DNA from: an uncultured Prevotella sp.
Lineage (GTDB): Bacteria > Bacteroidota > Bacteroidia > Bacteroidales > Bacteroidaceae
Direction: 5' to 3'
Assembly (NCBI GenBank): GCA_934217675.1
Contig: CAKQCV010000008.1
Location: 1 to 64,000, forward strand
DNA length: 64,000 bases
Positions 36,811 through 47,000 of the stretch are shown piece after piece. Made by a program: the position numbers and the translations under genes. Position 1 is the first letter of the stretch; the number at the start of each line of letters is the position of its first letter. A model generated the notes under the pieces. The model saw only the letters and a list, made by a program, of their open reading frames with translations, made no database searches and was not told the origin of the DNA.

Positions 36811-38586
36811 ATGAAAAAGAAAATCCAGTTCAGTCTCGTATACAGAGACATGTGGCAATCTTCAGGCAAGTTCCAGCCACGCAAGGATCAATTAGAGCGC
36901 ATCGCTCCGGTTATAATCAAGATGGGATGTTTCTCTCGTGTTGAAACCAACGGTGGAGCTTTCGAACAAGTGAACCTGCTTGCCGGCGAAAATCCAAACG
37001 AGGCTGTGAGAGCCTTCTGCAAGCCGTTTAACGAAGTAGGTATCAAAACTCACATGCTCGACCGTGGACTTAATGCTTTGCGCATGTATCCAGTGCCTGA
37101 TGATGTGAGAGCTTTACAGTATAAGGTAAAACATGCTCAAGGCGTGGATATTACACGTATTTTCTGTGGACTTAATGATGTGCGCAATATTATACCAAGC
37201 ATTAAATGGGCTTTGGAAGCTGGAATGACGCCACAGGCAACTCTGTGTATAACAACTTCACCTATACATACTGCTGAATATTATTCAAATATCGCTGACC
37301 AACTTATCGCTGCAGGTGCAACAGAAATATGCTTGAAGGATATGGCTGGCATCGGACAGCCGGCAATGTTGGGCAAGCTCACAAAAATGATAAAGACAAA
37401 TCATCCAGACATCATTATACAGTATCATGGACATTCAGGTCCGGGTCTGTCTATGGCTTCAATTCTTGAGGTATGCAACAATGGTGCTGATGTTATTGAT
37501 ACAGCTATCGAGCCTCTGTCGTGGGGTAAGGTGCATCCTGACATCATCTCGGTTCAGAGTATGCTGAAGAATGAGGGATTTGATGTTCCAGATATTGACA
37601 TGAATGCTTACATGGAAGCTCGCCACCTTACTCAAGAATTTATCGACGAGTGGCTGGGATACTTCATCAATCCAGGTAACAAGATTATGAGTTCACTACT
37701 GTTGGGATGCGGACTGCCTGGCGGTATGATGGGTAGCATGATGGCTGACCTTGCAGGAATACACCGCTCAATAAATTCCATTCTGCGTTCTAAAGGAAAG
37801 GCTGAATATTCTACTGACGAAATGCTCGTAAAACTGTTTGATGAGGTGGCTTATGTATGGCCACGCGTAGGATTCCCTCCATTGGTAACTCCATTCTCAC
37901 AATATGTCAAAAACATTGCACTCATGAATCTTCTTACTATGGCTCAAGGTAAGGGGCGTTTCGTAATGATGGATGATTCTATGTGGGGCATGATTCTTGG
38001 CAAGAGTGGTAAGTTGCCAGGAAAACTGGACGATGAAATTATTGCACTTGCAAAGAAACAAGGTAGAGAGTTTACTGATGCAGACCCTCATACTCTTATT
38101 CCGAATGCTCTCGATGACTTCAAGAAAGAAATGGACAAGAATGGATGGGACTACGGTAAAGACAATGAGGAGTTGTTTGAACTTGCCATGCACCCAGAAC
38201 AGTATCGCGACTACAAGAACGGACTGGCTAAAAAACGTTTCTTGGCTGATTTGCAGAAGGCTAAAGATGCAAAACTCGGCAGTACTCTTACTCCTGAGGA
38301 ATTGGCTGCATTCAAACATGCAAAAGCTGATGCTATCGTTGCACCTGTTAAGGGACAAGTATTCTTTGAATTCCAAGGAAGCAGCGAATGTACTCCTTGT
38401 ATTGAACCTTTCATCGGGCAGCATTATAAAGAGGGTGAGACATTCTGCTATATTCAGGCTCCATGGGGACAGTTTGTCGCTGTGCCGGCTTGTCTCGGTG
38501 GCAAGCTTGTAGAAATTGCAGCAAAACAGGGATCCAAAATTAATCGTGGAGATGTCATCGGATATATTGAAAGAGACAAAGAATAA
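36811..38586 (+). CDS. Oxaloacetate decarboxylase alpha / pyruvate carboxylase B-like protein with degenerate biotinyl domain
   Basis: 591 residues from the ATG at 36811, where homologous proteins begin (MKKKIQFSLVYRDMWQSSG); the frame extends 15 codons further without support. The carboxyltransferase barrel (about 1-290) keeps the expected metal and catalytic motifs: the YRDMWQSS strand, LKDMAGIG with the lysine, and YHGHSGPG with the two metal histidines. A conserved C-terminal helical part follows (to about 500). The last 80 residues (AIVAPVKGQVFFEF to GDVIGYIE) have the shape of a biotinyl/lipoyl domain. At the hairpin, where AMKM is expected, the sequence is QAPWGQFVAV, so no lysine is available for biotin. 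It probably works with a separate biotin carrier or on a different substrate. The HD gene follows after 3 bases. Confidence 0.88.
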   Translation: MKKKIQFSLVYRDMWQSSGKFQPRKDQLERIAPVIIKMGCFSRVETNGGAFEQVNLLAGENPNEAVRAFCKPFNEVGIKTHMLDRGLNALRMYPVPDDVRALQYKVKHAQGVDITRIFCGLNDVRNIIPSIKWALEAGMTPQATLCITTSPIHTAEYYSNIADQLIAAGATEICLKDMAGIGQPAMLGKLTKMIKTNHPDIIIQYHGHSGPGLSMASILEVCNNGADVIDTAIEPLSWGKVHPDIISVQSMLKNEGFDVPDIDMNAYMEARHLTQEFIDEWLGYFINPGNKIMSSLLLGCGLPGGMMGSMMADLAGIHRSINSILRSKGKAEYSTDEMLVKLFDEVAYVWPRVGFPPLVTPFSQYVKNIALMNLLTMAQGKGRFVMMDDSMWGMILGKSGKLPGKLDDEIIALAKKQGREFTDADPHTLIPNALDDFKKEMDKNGWDYGKDNEELFELAMHPEQYRDYKNGLAKKRFLADLQKAKDAKLGSTLTPEELAAFKHAKADAIVAPVKGQVFFEFQGSSECTPCIEPFIGQHYKEGETFCYIQAPWGQFVAVPACLGGKLVEIAAKQGSKINRGDVIGYIERDKE

Positions 38587-38589
38587 TAG

Positions 38590-39138
38590 ATGGATTATCA
38601 AAAGATAATAGATAAATTATACGGTGAGGATAATGAGCTTAGGCATATCCTCATCGTTCACAGCCAATCTGTAGCACACAAAGCGCTACAGATTGTTTCG
38701 TTACATCCGGAACTGAACATCGACAGACAGTTTGTCGAGGAGGCGGCTATGCTTCATGACATTGGTATAATAAAAACCAATGCTCCTGGAATTAAATGCT
38801 TTGGCACAGAACCTTATATTTGTCATGGCATACTTGGAGCAGAAATGCTGAGAACTGAAGGTTTTCCTCGCCATGCAAGGGTTTGTGAACGACACACTGG
38901 AGCTGGACTTTCACTAAATGATATAGTAAGTCAGAACTTACCTCTTCCACATCAGGATTTCTTGCCAGAAACGATTGAAGAAAAGTTGATTTGCTATGCT
39001 GACAAGTTCTTCTCAAAAACTCATCTTGATAGGGAAAAGACTGTTGAACAGGCTGAAAAAAGCATTGCAAAATTTGGAAAAGAAGGTTTGAACAGATTCA
39101 AAGAGTGGGAAATGATATTTAGTACTCCAAACAAGTAG
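38590..39138 (+). CDS. HD-domain phosphohydrolase
   Basis: A 182-residue metal-dependent phosphohydrolase of the HD superfamily. Metal ligands are visible: an early His (HSQSVAHKA, near 24-29), the HD pair in AAMLHDIGII (near 55-56), CHGILGAEM, and a late Asp (ICYADKFF, near 137). It resembles the TIGR00295-type HDIG proteins; the substrate is unknown. It starts 3 bases after the carboxylase-like gene and is almost certainly co-transcribed with it, although the functional link is not obvious. Confidence 0.87.
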   Translation: MDYQKIIDKLYGEDNELRHILIVHSQSVAHKALQIVSLHPELNIDRQFVEEAAMLHDIGIIKTNAPGIKCFGTEPYICHGILGAEMLRTEGFPRHARVCERHTGAGLSLNDIVSQNLPLPHQDFLPETIEEKLICYADKFFSKTHLDREKTVEQAEKSIAKFGKEGLNRFKEWEMIFSTPNK

Positions 39139-39221
39139 CCATAGGTCGCTTTTGTTCATTTACTGTGAAAAGGATGGCTACTATGTAGCATAACAAATAA
39201 ACCTCAAAGCATATAGGTATT

Positions 39222-39872
39222 ATGATTTTGCGTGTATTCATTGCCGCCATTCTTGGGGGCATCATAGGTTTTGAACGCGAATATCGCGCTAAAGAAGCGG
39301 GATTGCGCACTCACTTTCTTGTGGCTATGGGCAGTGCGTTGTTTATGATTCTATCGCAATACGGATTCAACGACCTACTTGGGGGCGACTCTATATCGCT
39401 TGACCCATCGAGAATTGCTTCGCAAGTAGTTACAGGCATAGGATTTATTGGTGCAGGAACTATTATATTTCAAAAGCATGTTATAAAAGGATTGACTACC
39501 GCTGCTGGATTATGGGTTACTTCAGCTATCGGACTAACATGTGGGGCTGGAATGTATTTACTTGCAACAACTGCAACTATACTTGTGCTTGTATGCCTTG
39601 AAACGATTTATTTCATACAGCACCGCTTTGGCTCACGTAATATCTCTGTAACAATAAGCACAAACCAAATGGACAAGATAAAGGATATGCTGGATAAACT
39701 GCGAAACGATAATATTGATATTGACTCATACGAAATGAAAGAACAGTCAACAGCATCCAATATAAAATATGTTGTGTCAATGGAACTCACGGTTAAACGA
39801 AACAGGTATCAAGATAATATTATCAACTTTATGAATAAGTTTGACGGTGTTGATATAGAAAGTATTGAATAG
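39222..39872 (+). CDS. MgtC/SapB-family membrane protein
   Basis: A 216-residue inner-membrane protein. It opens with the MgtC signature (AAILGGIIGFEREYRAKEAGLRTH, including the conserved ERE and RTH). Five hydrophobic segments cover about 1-130, with the usual VVTGIGFIGAGTI loop. The last 75 residues form a soluble ACT-like domain (ISVTISTNQMDKIKDML). MgtC proteins modulate the F1Fo ATPase and help growth at low magnesium or inside hosts; here the role is unproven. It follows the HD gene after 83 bases and ends before a convergent terminator. Confidence 0.9.
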   Translation: MILRVFIAAILGGIIGFEREYRAKEAGLRTHFLVAMGSALFMILSQYGFNDLLGGDSISLDPSRIASQVVTGIGFIGAGTIIFQKHVIKGLTTAAGLWVTSAIGLTCGAGMYLLATTATILVLVCLETIYFIQHRFGSRNISVTISTNQMDKIKDMLDKLRNDNIDIDSYEMKEQSTASNIKYVVSMELTVKRNRYQDNIINFMNKFDGVDIESIE

Positions 39873-39986
39873 CTAACTATTTCTCACCCCCTCACCTTAT
39901 TGACACATTGCAGATAAAGAACATAAGCTTTAAAAAGTGAAATAGAGATATTTCGGAAGAAATATTTTCTGTATAAAGAACAAATA

Positions 39987-40025
39987 TAAAGCGGTACATA
40001 CAAACCTAATGTCTATACCGCTTTA
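39987..40025. terminator. Convergent terminator between the MgtC-family gene and ndk
   Basis: A 10-bp stem (TAAAGCGGTA 39987-39996 with TACCGCTTTA 40016-40025), AT-rich on both sides. Confidence 0.75.
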
Positions 40026-40057
40026 ATTTATTTCCAACAAGAATTTACCATGTGAGC

Positions 40058-40525
40058 TTAAAATTCATCAGAAGCATAAAGACTATTAAACACGCTCTGC
40101 TTCCAATCAAAGATTTCATCGTCGCGGAAGAAACGTTTTAGCTCTACAGCTGCATTTTCCGGACTGTCTGATGTGTGAACAATATTCTCTTGAAAACTCA
40201 TACAGTATGTGCCACGAATAGTGCCAGGAGCAGCTTTTCTGCCATTCGTAGGACCAGCCAAGGCACGCACAGCCTCAACGGCATCCACTCCACTCAAACA
40301 CATTGCCACAACTGGAGTATCCATCATTGAATCTTTAACCCTCTGAAAAAAAGGTTTTCCGGCAAGATGGGCATAATGTTCACTTAATATCTTATCATCA
40401 AGCTGCATCATCTTTAAGCCGCAAATCTGCAAGCCTTTCTTCTCAAACACACTGATTATCTCTCCTGCCAAACCACGCTGTAGTGTGCATGGTTTAAGCA
40501 ATACTAATGTTTTCTCTATAGCCAT
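40058..40525 (-). CDS. ndk: Nucleoside diphosphate kinase
   Basis: A 155-residue NDP kinase that moves the gamma phosphate from NTPs to NDPs. The phosphorylated histidine is H117 in ENIVHTSDS, and the nucleotide-binding segment GPTNGRKAAPGTIRGTY (91-107) is normal. The sequence starts with EKTLVLLKPCTLQRG in place of the more common KPD. Length is slightly longer than E. coli Ndk, as in other Bacteroidetes. It is monocistronic, with its own promoter and a convergent terminator. Confidence 0.97.
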   Translation of the reverse strand: MAIEKTLVLLKPCTLQRGLAGEIISVFEKKGLQICGLKMMQLDDKILSEHYAHLAGKPFFQRVKDSMMDTPVVAMCLSGVDAVEAVRALAGPTNGRKAAPGTIRGTYCMSFQENIVHTSDSPENAAVELKRFFRDDEIFDWKQSVFNSLYASDEF

Positions 40526-40575
40526 AGATAAAGTTAAGTTTTATGTTATTTTGTCAAGTTAATTCTATTCTTGTG

Positions 40576-40607
40576 TAAAGGTAAGAAGATTTTAGGTAAC
40601 AGCCAAA
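40576..40607 (-). promoter_or_regulatory. ndk promoter
   Basis: Minus strand: TTTG (40604-40607), 20 bases, TACCTTTA (40576-40583), one base from the TAnnTTTG consensus. Confidence 0.55.
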
Positions 40608-40634
40608 TATTTTTGTCTTTTGTACCAATAAAGT

Positions 40635-40668
40635 TATGGCAAGCTCATAATGAAATGAACTTGCCATA
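40635..40668 (-). terminator. Hairpin at the 3' end of the pectin-type locus
   Basis: A 9-bp perfect stem (TATGGCAAG 40635-40643 with CTTGCCATA 40660-40668) after the last gene of the locus; no strong T-run on the minus strand. The arm sequence recurs in the hairpin at 41699-41727. Confidence 0.5.
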
Positions 40669-40715
40669 TATTATATCTACCGCTAACGGCAGATTAAATA
40701 AGATTTATGCTCTTA

Positions 40716-41657
40716 TTATTTAACGAACTTCTTGCCGTTCTGGATAGCAATACCCTTGAAGCTCTTGTTTACACGCTGACCAGCAAGGTTGTAAATTGGA
40801 GCATTAACGTCTGCCTTAGAAACAGTAGCGTTGCTAATGCCTGAACCACCCTTATTGATCAAAACAACATCTGCTACAGAACCGTCAGAAGCCTTTAATG
40901 TAACATTTTCAACAGGCTCTGTTGTGAAGATTGCACCACAAGTAGAAATCTTAGAACCAGCAGCCTGAACAAGGTATGAACCAGCCTCAGCATATACAGG
41001 GAAAGAAATCACACCAACACCATTCTTCTTTACTTCTGATTCTGGACCAAGAATAATCTGCTCTGGCCAGAAGAACTTTGTACCATTCAGATAAGTAGCA
41101 ATATTAGCAGCTGAGAAATCTACATAACCATCCTTGTCTGCAGGAATGCTGTAAGCCAATGTTGGATGCTCAGCCAATCCAGCAGCAGACCAATCCATTG
41201 CAAAATCATAAGCCATAGGAGTTGCTGCAGTTGCATCACCTTCCCATGCATAATACTCTTTGTTTGAAGACATCTTACCAATAACTGTAAGATAACCATC
41301 TTTCTTTACATCAAAGCCAATGACGAAACCAGCTGTTGGAGGTGTTGAAGCACCATCAGCAAGAGCCTGACCTGAAGGGTTTGTAGAACCTGTAACACCT
41401 GTTCCTACCTCATACTCTGTACCATTAACAACAATTCTGTCATAGCTCTGAAATTTAATATCAAGAGATTTGCAATTGTCATCGTAAGCAATCTTCATTG
41501 TCACATTATCAGACTGTCCAACAACAGTACCACCTGCAACATCAGCAGCATCACTTGTAAGTCCAGCAGACTCAGCATTAACAGCACAATACTCAGACTG
41601 AGCGTTAGCACTCATAGCACCCATAAGGAGCGCAGTAAAAAGTAAACTCTTTTTCAT
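40716..41657 (-). CDS. Secreted protein with type IX secretion-like sorting tail, pectin-type locus
   Basis: A 313-residue protein with a signal peptide (about 1-19, ending ANAQ). The mature body is beta-rich with repeated Gly/Asn/Asp turns (about 20-270). I do not recognise the fold family; in these loci such proteins often bind or cleave polysaccharide. The last 30 residues, PIYNLAGQRVNKSFKGIAIQNGKKFVK in pattern (split by the usual KGI turn), are a good match to the sorting tails of Prevotella-type T9SS substrates. It is the last gene downstream of SusC, SusD and a lipoprotein. Probably surface-attached; enzymatic activity is not shown by any motif I can see. Confidence 0.8.
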   Translation of the reverse strand: MKKSLLFTALLMGAMSANAQSEYCAVNAESAGLTSDAADVAGGTVVGQSDNVTMKIAYDDNCKSLDIKFQSYDRIVVNGTEYEVGTGVTGSTNPSGQALADGASTPPTAGFVIGFDVKKDGYLTVIGKMSSNKEYYAWEGDATAATPMAYDFAMDWSAAGLAEHPTLAYSIPADKDGYVDFSAANIATYLNGTKFFWPEQIILGPESEVKKNGVGVISFPVYAEAGSYLVQAAGSKISTCGAIFTTEPVENVTLKASDGSVADVVLINKGGSGISNATVSKADVNAPIYNLAGQRVNKSFKGIAIQNGKKFVK

Positions 41658-41698
41658 AATTTTATTTTTTAATGTTAATAAATTATTTTCTTTATAAG

Positions 41699-41727
41699 TA
41701 TGACAAGCAAGTTATTTGCTTGCCATA
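41699..41727 (-). terminator. Intercistronic hairpin before the sorting-tail gene
   Basis: A 12-bp stem with one mismatch (41699-41710 with 41716-41727) and a 5-base loop. No T-run, so it may be an RNA processing or stability element that protects the upstream mRNA. Confidence 0.5.
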
Positions 41728-41738
41728 CTCAAGTTATT

Positions 41739-42188
41739 TTATTGTTTTGTTCCTTCAAATGTAAATGTTGCAACAACCCATTTACGTCCTTCCTTAACCT
41801 TTGACTGGAAAGTAATGATTGCCTTACCATCTTTCACACTACCATTAAAGTTTGTTCCAAAACCATTGGTAGGAAAGTTATTATAGAAAGAATAAGCAGG
41901 AGTAATATTAGCAACACTTGAATAATTCAAAGAGAAAGTTGGGCAAGCAACAGTTACATTTGTAATGTAAGCTTTTTCTGTAGCCTCCAAAGTCAATGTA
42001 CCATCTGCTGTTGTAAGAGTACCATTCTTATCCTGTGTGTAAACACCAGTATAAACACCAGCTACTTCTTTCTCCGGATTAGTTGGAGTTCCAGTTCCTG
42101 CTACCCCATCCTCATCGTCTGTATCGCAAGCCGTAAAAGCTAAGCATGCAGCACAAAGTAGAAACATTAAACTAAATATCTTTTTCAT
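41739..42188 (-). CDS. Small surface lipoprotein of the pectin-type locus
   Basis: 149 residues. The lipoprotein signal LCAACLAFTAC lipidates C21. The residues after it (DTDDEDG) form an acidic run of the kind that marks surface-exposed lipoproteins in Bacteroidetes. The mature domain is one beta-barrel-like unit (VAGVYTGVYTQDKNGTLT, TLEATEKAYITNV, AIITFQSKVKEG, VATFTFEGTKQ), similar in look to lipocalin-like calycin folds. It is 24 bases after susD, where many loci encode a surface glycan-binding protein; its short length argues against a classical multi-domain SusE/F. Specific ligand unknown. Confidence 0.78.
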   Translation of the reverse strand: MKKIFSLMFLLCAACLAFTACDTDDEDGVAGTGTPTNPEKEVAGVYTGVYTQDKNGTLTTADGTLTLEATEKAYITNVTVACPTFSLNYSSVANITPAYSFYNNFPTNGFGTNFNGSVKDGKAIITFQSKVKEGRKWVVATFTFEGTKQ

Positions 42189-42212
42189 TTTCTTTAGTCT
42201 TTAATTAAATTA

Positions 42213-44030
42213 TTAATAACCAGGGTTCTGATCAGCAGTTGTCATAGCTGTATTAGAATTGATTTCCTCAGCAGGTATCGGACGATACCATTTGATTTCA
42301 CCCTTAGCATTCGACATATCAGATACACTTGATATATTTCTGTTAAACTCAATGTTATAACGAACCAACTGCTTTGTACGACGAAGATCCATCCAACGTG
42401 TACGCTCAGCATAAAGCTCACGACCGCGTTCATCAAGAATAACATCAAGAGGAGTTAATTCACCAAACGATGTTGTAACAGCATACTCATACTTATTATT
42501 ATACTCGCTGAATGAGTTCATACGAGCAAGCCCTGCACGCTGACGAACATCATTAACTTTTTCAAGAGCTTCGCTTGTTTTGCCAGCCATCAAATAAGCC
42601 TCTGCTGCAACAAGATACATGTCGCTTACATGGAAGAGAACAACATCACGATAGTCATTCTGCTTTGTTACATTATCAGATTCAGGATCATCAAACTTCT
42701 TAACACAAACACCATTGTTTGTCAATTTCATAAATGCATCAAGTGTTTTTGTAGAGGCTGATGGTGTTCCATTTGCTGAGAAAGAGAATGTTATTACATT
42801 ATTCTCATCAATGATTGCAGCTTCAGGTTTTGCCAATCCCCACCCTGTGCCCTTTGGCACGAGCTGCGACTGATGAGACTTCAAATCAGCAATAGCCTCA
42901 GCCTGAGTAACATAGTAAGGATAGAATTTCATTGCTATAGGATAGGTTGCCTTCTCCTTATCAGACAATGTATAATATGCGAAATATCCTGAATTAGGCC
43001 AATTTTCTTTATCCCAATTATAGAATGTCGTCATAAATGTAGCATCATATCTGGTATCGCCCTTTTCAAACAAGCGAATAGCCTTAGCCGACAAATGGTT
43101 TGTTCCACCACTACCTGTTGGCTTCATACCTGTCTGTGTGCAGTTTCCATAGTATGCCATGTAATCATTCTGCAAACTATGACCACCAGTTGTTTTATCA
43201 CCAGGATAACCAGCTCTGTCATACTGAATAGAGAATATCTCTTCTGCATTTCCTTCATTTGAAGGAGACCATTTATCCTCAAACGACATTGTTAACTGAA
43301 CACCATGTATTGCTTTTTCTGCCCAATTTGCCGCTTCATTAAAATTGTCTGTGGAGTTTACAGTATAAGTACCCTTAACTGCATCATTGAGAGTAGTATT
43401 TATATCCCATCCCTCAGCAAGATATAATTTTGCCAACAAAGCGGCAACAGCCTGCTTGCTTGCATGACCGTCATGGTCTTGATCGGCAAGAGTTGAATTA
43501 TTATACAAATCCTTCAAATCCTCAATAGCTTTTGAATAAATCTCAGATAAATCTGTACGAGGATAATTACGGTTTGCATCCTGTATATAATTTGTTATAT
43601 AAGGAACAGAACCAAACTGCTGGGTCAAGTAATAATATCCCAATGCTCTAAGGAATCGAGCCTCGTATACATCTTGTGACTTTGAATCACCATAGTATAT
43701 TACACCATTTGCATAGTTGATTGCCTTATAGCACTCTGTATAAAAGGACTTGACATCTCCATCCTCAGGAGTGATAATATATGTAGAAAACTTATCATCC
43801 ACACCACGAGGATTAATATAGAAATCAGTACCATGCTCATTCATGTTGATTTCTGTTGCCATTGGCTTGAATGCATCATACGCACTAACAAGCATAGCTG
43901 TCGGGTTCTTTGAGAATGTTTTGTCCGCATCATCTGGATTTTTCTTGTTTGTTGTATCAAGAAAATCTGAGCATCCTGACAAAACCATTGACAAAGCTGC
44001 CGCTGCATATATATATTTGAATGTTTTCAT
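42213..44030 (-). CDS. SusD/RagB-family outer membrane glycan-binding lipoprotein
   Basis: A 605-residue lipoprotein (signal LSGC, lipidated C20, then SDFLDTTNKKNPDD, the typical SusD opening). Helical TPR-like segments follow: ARFLRALGYYYLTQQFGSVPYIT and ASKQAVAALLAKLYLAEGWD. The C-terminal half holds the usual FHVSDMYLVAAEAYLMAGKT and VRQRAGLAR motifs and ends ELYAERTRWMDLRRTKQLVRYN. It forms the lid of the SusCD complex and delivers oligosaccharides to the SusC channel. It is 17 bases after susC. The neighbouring pectinesterase suggests a homogalacturonan-derived ligand, which is inference. Confidence 0.95.
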   Translation of the reverse strand: MKTFKYIYAAAALSMVLSGCSDFLDTTNKKNPDDADKTFSKNPTAMLVSAYDAFKPMATEINMNEHGTDFYINPRGVDDKFSTYIITPEDGDVKSFYTECYKAINYANGVIYYGDSKSQDVYEARFLRALGYYYLTQQFGSVPYITNYIQDANRNYPRTDLSEIYSKAIEDLKDLYNNSTLADQDHDGHASKQAVAALLAKLYLAEGWDINTTLNDAVKGTYTVNSTDNFNEAANWAEKAIHGVQLTMSFEDKWSPSNEGNAEEIFSIQYDRAGYPGDKTTGGHSLQNDYMAYYGNCTQTGMKPTGSGGTNHLSAKAIRLFEKGDTRYDATFMTTFYNWDKENWPNSGYFAYYTLSDKEKATYPIAMKFYPYYVTQAEAIADLKSHQSQLVPKGTGWGLAKPEAAIIDENNVITFSFSANGTPSASTKTLDAFMKLTNNGVCVKKFDDPESDNVTKQNDYRDVVLFHVSDMYLVAAEAYLMAGKTSEALEKVNDVRQRAGLARMNSFSEYNNKYEYAVTTSFGELTPLDVILDERGRELYAERTRWMDLRRTKQLVRYNIEFNRNISSVSDMSNAKGEIKWYRPIPAEEINSNTAMTTADQNPGY

Positions 44031-44047
44031 TTTTATATTCTTTTGTT

Positions 44048-47000
44048 TTAGAATTTAATGCTTGCACCAATCTGATAAGTAACAGTACTTGGACCATCAT
44101 TTTTCAAAGAAGCATCAGCCCACTCTGGGTCGAATCCTTTGTATTTTGTAAATACGAATGGATTTGTAACAGTTGCATAAAGACGTAGATATTGACATCC
44201 CCAAGGTGTTAACAATTTCTTAGGGAAGGTGTATCCCAATGTAATGGTCTTAACTTTCACATAAGATCCATTTACAACTTTCTTTGCCAAATCCCACTGA
44301 TCTTTAAACTTACCGATACCATCATTAGTACCATAGTTAGGATAAGGATACTTTCCATAATGAGTCTCTGTCTGATAAACAGGATTAATATAAGTACCAT
44401 CAGCATTCATACCATCAGCATCGATCAATGCTCCCTTTGGTATATAATAATCCATATACATCTTACCACGACCACGATCATGATAGTCATAATAGTCGCT
44501 ACCCATAAACTCTGAAGCTACCTTATAGTTCTGCTTCGTGTAAATGGTGAAAGAGAAATCCCAATTCTTATAAGAAAGATTTGAAATCAAACTTCCTGTC
44601 CATACTGGATCTGATCTGAATAGATACTTATCGTTATCATCAATTGTTCCGTTTCCATCCTTATCGCGAACGATAGGCTGACCTTCTGTCAGACCATAGC
44701 AAGCATAATAGTAATCAGCTTGTTTAACGGTTTCACCCGGTGTAAAGTTTTTAGCCTTAGCTATGTCATTATTTGGAACAACCATATCACCATCAGTAAC
44801 AATACCATCCCATATATAAGTATATACATTATTGATATACTTACCGACAAACAGGTTTCCAGTCTGGCTACTACCATTCAAATAGCTATCTGACACACCA
44901 TTGATTTCCTTAACCTTATTCTTGTTGTGAGAGAACATAAATGTTGTTGTCCACAACCAATCCTTAGTCTGAACGTTTACAGTATTCAACTGCAACTCAA
45001 CACCTGTATTCTGAACTCTACCCACGTTAGTACGCATTCTACCGCCACCAACTTCAAGAGGAAGGTTCACATTATACAGAAGGTTTTCTGAATTCTTATT
45101 ATAGAAATCGATAGTTCCGTTAATTCTATTCTTCAAGAAGCCATAGTCCAAACCAATATTAAACTCCTTTGATTTCTCCCATTGGATTTTCTTGTCAACA
45201 ATTGAACCAGGAATAAAACCATTGATATATGCTGAACCAAAAGGATATGACGTTGGAGAATCAACAGTTTGAATAGTTCCGAATGCGCCTACACCCTGAG
45301 AGTTTCCTGTAAGACCGTAGCTCACACGAAGTTTCAAATTCGAAAGCCATTCTGCATTCTTCATAAACGACTCCTCTGTTATGCGCCATGCAGCAGCAAC
45401 AGATGGGAAGCATCCCCAACGATAGTCAGGATCAAATTTTGAAGAACCATCCCAACGTACAGTACCTGTCAACAGATATTTTCCTTTATATGAGTAGTTT
45501 GCACGCAAAGCATAAGATAACATTGTATGTTTTATATATCCTGTGCCTGAATCATCTTTATTGAACTCTCCGGAGTTCATATTCCACCAGTCTGTATTTT
45601 CAAGTACACCATTTGCTACCCAACTATAGTTTTCACTTGACCAAGAACTCCATGAAACAAGTCCCATAAAGTTTATGCTGTGATCTTTTGCGATAGTTGT
45701 GTTATAGTTAATAATATTATCCCACGTCCAATCCAAAGACTTAGCATTCTTCACAGTAGCAGTACTTGTTGATGCATCTTTGTCATCATAAGTTTTTTGC
45801 GTTTCCGGATTAATATATCCAGAGAACTGACCGTCACGATAGTTCGTATAGTTTGGAGAGAATGTAGTTTTGAAATTCAATCCTTTGATAATATCAAACT
45901 TCAAATAAAGATTACCCAACATTCTCCAAGTTTCACGCTTATGCGACGTATTCTTCATAATGTCAAGAGGATTTATGAAATCAGAGAACTGCCAGTTATC
46001 TGTACCCATTGTTCCTTTTGCACCAGGATAATGATTAATGTTTCCATCCTTATCGTATGGTCTCATAAATGGATTAACACGATAAGCAAGCTTTATAGCT
46101 TCATCATTAGCATAGGAATTGTCAATACGAGCAAGGTTAACACTAAATCCTGCACTTACGATATCATTAATCTTGGTATCAAGACTACCCTTAAAGTTCA
46201 CTTTCTTCTGGTCATCACCTGAGTATATACCTTTTTCACGGCTGTATCCGACACCAAAATGATAGCTTGTACGTCCACCTGTTCCATTAACTGCAATATA
46301 ATGGTTCTGCTGTTCACCATCCTTTGTTACAAGATTTGGCCAATTATAAGTTTCGCCATTTCTAAGCATTTCTTTCAGAACAAACGGTGAAGAATAGTCA
46401 TTTGCCTCCTGCTGAATCATAGCCATACCAAAATCATTTTGGTTAACAATCTGATAAGTAGGATTTGCACTATTATCCACAGGTGTCATGAACTTTGACA
46501 AACGATATCTATAGAATTGCTCCCCTGACATAAAGTTAGGCATTCGAGCTGTTTTCGTCAAGCCATAATATCCATCGTAACTAATAGTAGGTTTAGAGTC
46601 TTTCTTTACATCAAGACCACCCTTAGTAGTTACCATGATAACACCTGCCGTTGCACGTGATCCATAGATTGCTGTTGATGAAGCATCTTTCAATACATCA
46701 ATACGCTCAATATCCTGTGGATTCAAGAACTGGATATCATCACAAATCACACCATCAACAACATACATAGGTTTAGTATCACTTTCAATAGAAGACTTAC
46801 CACGAATCTCTATATTGAAATCACCACCTGTACGGCTTGAAGACTGAGTAATATTTACACCAGGAGTTGTTCCTTGCAAGCTTTCCATCATAGTTGGAGC
46901 ACCTTTACCAACCATGTCACCTACATTTACAGAAGAAATAGAACCTGTCAAATCCTTCTTTTTCATCGTACCATAACCTACAACCACAACTTCATCAAGC

